Assembly: GCF_017874475.1 (NCBI RefSeq)
Contig: NZ_JAGGLO010000001.1
Location: 124,001 to 188,000, forward strand
Direction of reading: 5' to 3'
Length of the DNA stretch: 64,000 nt
From: Anaerococcus degeneri
Lineage (GTDB): Bacteria > Bacillota > Clostridia > Tissierellales > Peptoniphilaceae
Both the position numbers and the translations under genes were made by a program. The notes under the pieces were generated by a model that saw only the letters and a program-made list of their open reading frames with translations, was not told the origin of the DNA and ran no database searches. Position 1 is the first letter of the stretch. Each line of letters starts with the position of its first letter. Below, one piece after another: positions 63,552-64,000 of this stretch.

Positions 63552-64000
63552 ATGAAAAAACTATTTGGTAAGTTCCTCCATGGACTTGCGACTCTTGTTG
63601 GAACTATTTTTTCAGTTCTAATTAATTTTATGAATATACTAGTGATGACCTTTGAAGGAATCAGATCTCTTTTGGCCCTTGTCTTTATGGTGGGCTGTTC
63701 GACCTTTATTTTCCTTCCAACCCTTTTATTATTTTTGCCTGCCAAGGTCTGGTATGCGATTTTTATTATCCTTGTAATTCCAGTGCTTGGACCTAAGTTT
63801 ATTTCTATTTTGAGGTATGGAAATTATGTCCTTACCGAATGGATGTATGATAGGGCAAATTACCTAATAACTGGGGAAAGGGTCGGATTTGAAAATATTT
63901 CAGACTATTCTGAAAAATACAGGATTGACCAAGAAAGAGAAAGACAAAGACAGGCTGAAGAAGAGGCTCGTCGTCGCCAAGAGCAAATGTACGACTACTT
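63552..64000 (+). CDS. Membrane protein of unknown function (cut by window end)
   Basis: At least 149 residues. After a short basic start there are two long hydrophobic stretches (about 15-45 and 55-90), then YGNYVLTEWMYDRANYL and a strongly charged tail rich in Arg, Gln and Glu. The tail looks like a coiled coil or linker to a cytoplasmic domain beyond the window. AGGAC lies upstream of the ATG. No function can be given. Confidence 0.75.
   Translation, partial: MKKLFGKFLHGLATLVGTIFSVLINFMNILVMTFEGIRSLLALVFMVGCSTFIFLPTLLLFLPAKVWYAIFIILVIPVLGPKFISILRYGNYVLTEWMYDRANYLITGERVGFENISDYSEKYRIDQERERQRQAEEEARRRQEQMYDY

Overview
The window looks like a chromosomal segment of a low-GC, Gram-positive anaerobic coccus of the Peptoniphilaceae (Anaerococcus/Peptoniphilus type). 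This rests on AT-rich codon use, strong AGGAGG-type ribosome binding sites, sigma-A-like promoters, and an anaerobe's gene set (NfnAB, flavodiiron protein, acyl-CoA dehydrogenase/ETF, membrane pyrophosphatase, LUD-type lactate utilisation). The genus is an inference; no rRNA is present to confirm it.

Layout. 0.26-10.7 kb is one apparent 11-gene operon: LrgAB, two ArsA-type ATPases, a LutC-like protein, a fused LutB-LutA-like iron-sulfur protein, prenyl diphosphate synthase, UbiA prenyltransferase, UbiE methyltransferase, FixC and FixX. It reads as a quinone-linked lactate/pyruvate and ETF oxidation module. 10.9-15 kb holds an SDR, rpsF-ssb-rpsR and hppA. 15-16.7 kb is a small accessory patch (replication-like HTH protein, an interrupted hicB). 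tRNA-Leu(UAA) precedes ispE-murI-ppx-ppk1, then a VanY peptidase and ridA. The 3' end of ridA runs into a tandem array of about 55-bp hairpin repeats. 24-27 kb is eroded: NUDIX hydrolase, a decayed membrane gene, aldehyde dehydrogenase, a phosphatase remnant. 27-32.8 kb has a flavodiiron protein, an acyl-CoA dehydrogenase-EtfA fusion, an NAD synthetase whose glutaminase domain has lost its cysteine, a phosphoesterase, and a tRNA-Arg that overlaps the phosphoesterase gene. 32.8-40.4 kb mixes a RelBE module, a zinc locus (nuclease lipoprotein, Fur/Zur regulator, ZnuACB) and an AT-rich accessory block with a WYL regulator. 40.5-52 kb is a tightly overlapping repair operon (yaaA-sbcD-sbcC-addB-addA). 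52-58.7 kb has an SDR, a nonsense-interrupted aldo/keto reductase, a MITE-like element, a Fur-box-controlled secreted protein with hemoprotein-binding-like domains, and an IS1182-family copy lacking a recognisable right end. The window closes with an FMN reductase, NfnAB, an ABC exporter and a partial membrane protein.

How the genes fit together. FixCX, the LUD/CCG proteins, the quinone-tail enzymes, NfnAB and the ACAD-EtfA fusion outline a redox network moving electrons between lactate or acyl-CoA, ETF, ferredoxin, NAD(P)H and a membrane naphthoquinone. Only the last steps of menaquinone synthesis are visible, so uptake of a precursor such as DHNA is a reasonable hypothesis. Metal acquisition is represented by a zinc system and an iron-regulated surface protein. 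Several genes carry single in-frame TAA codons or are eroded, showing ongoing local gene loss. All functional statements come from reading motifs by eye; no database search was run.
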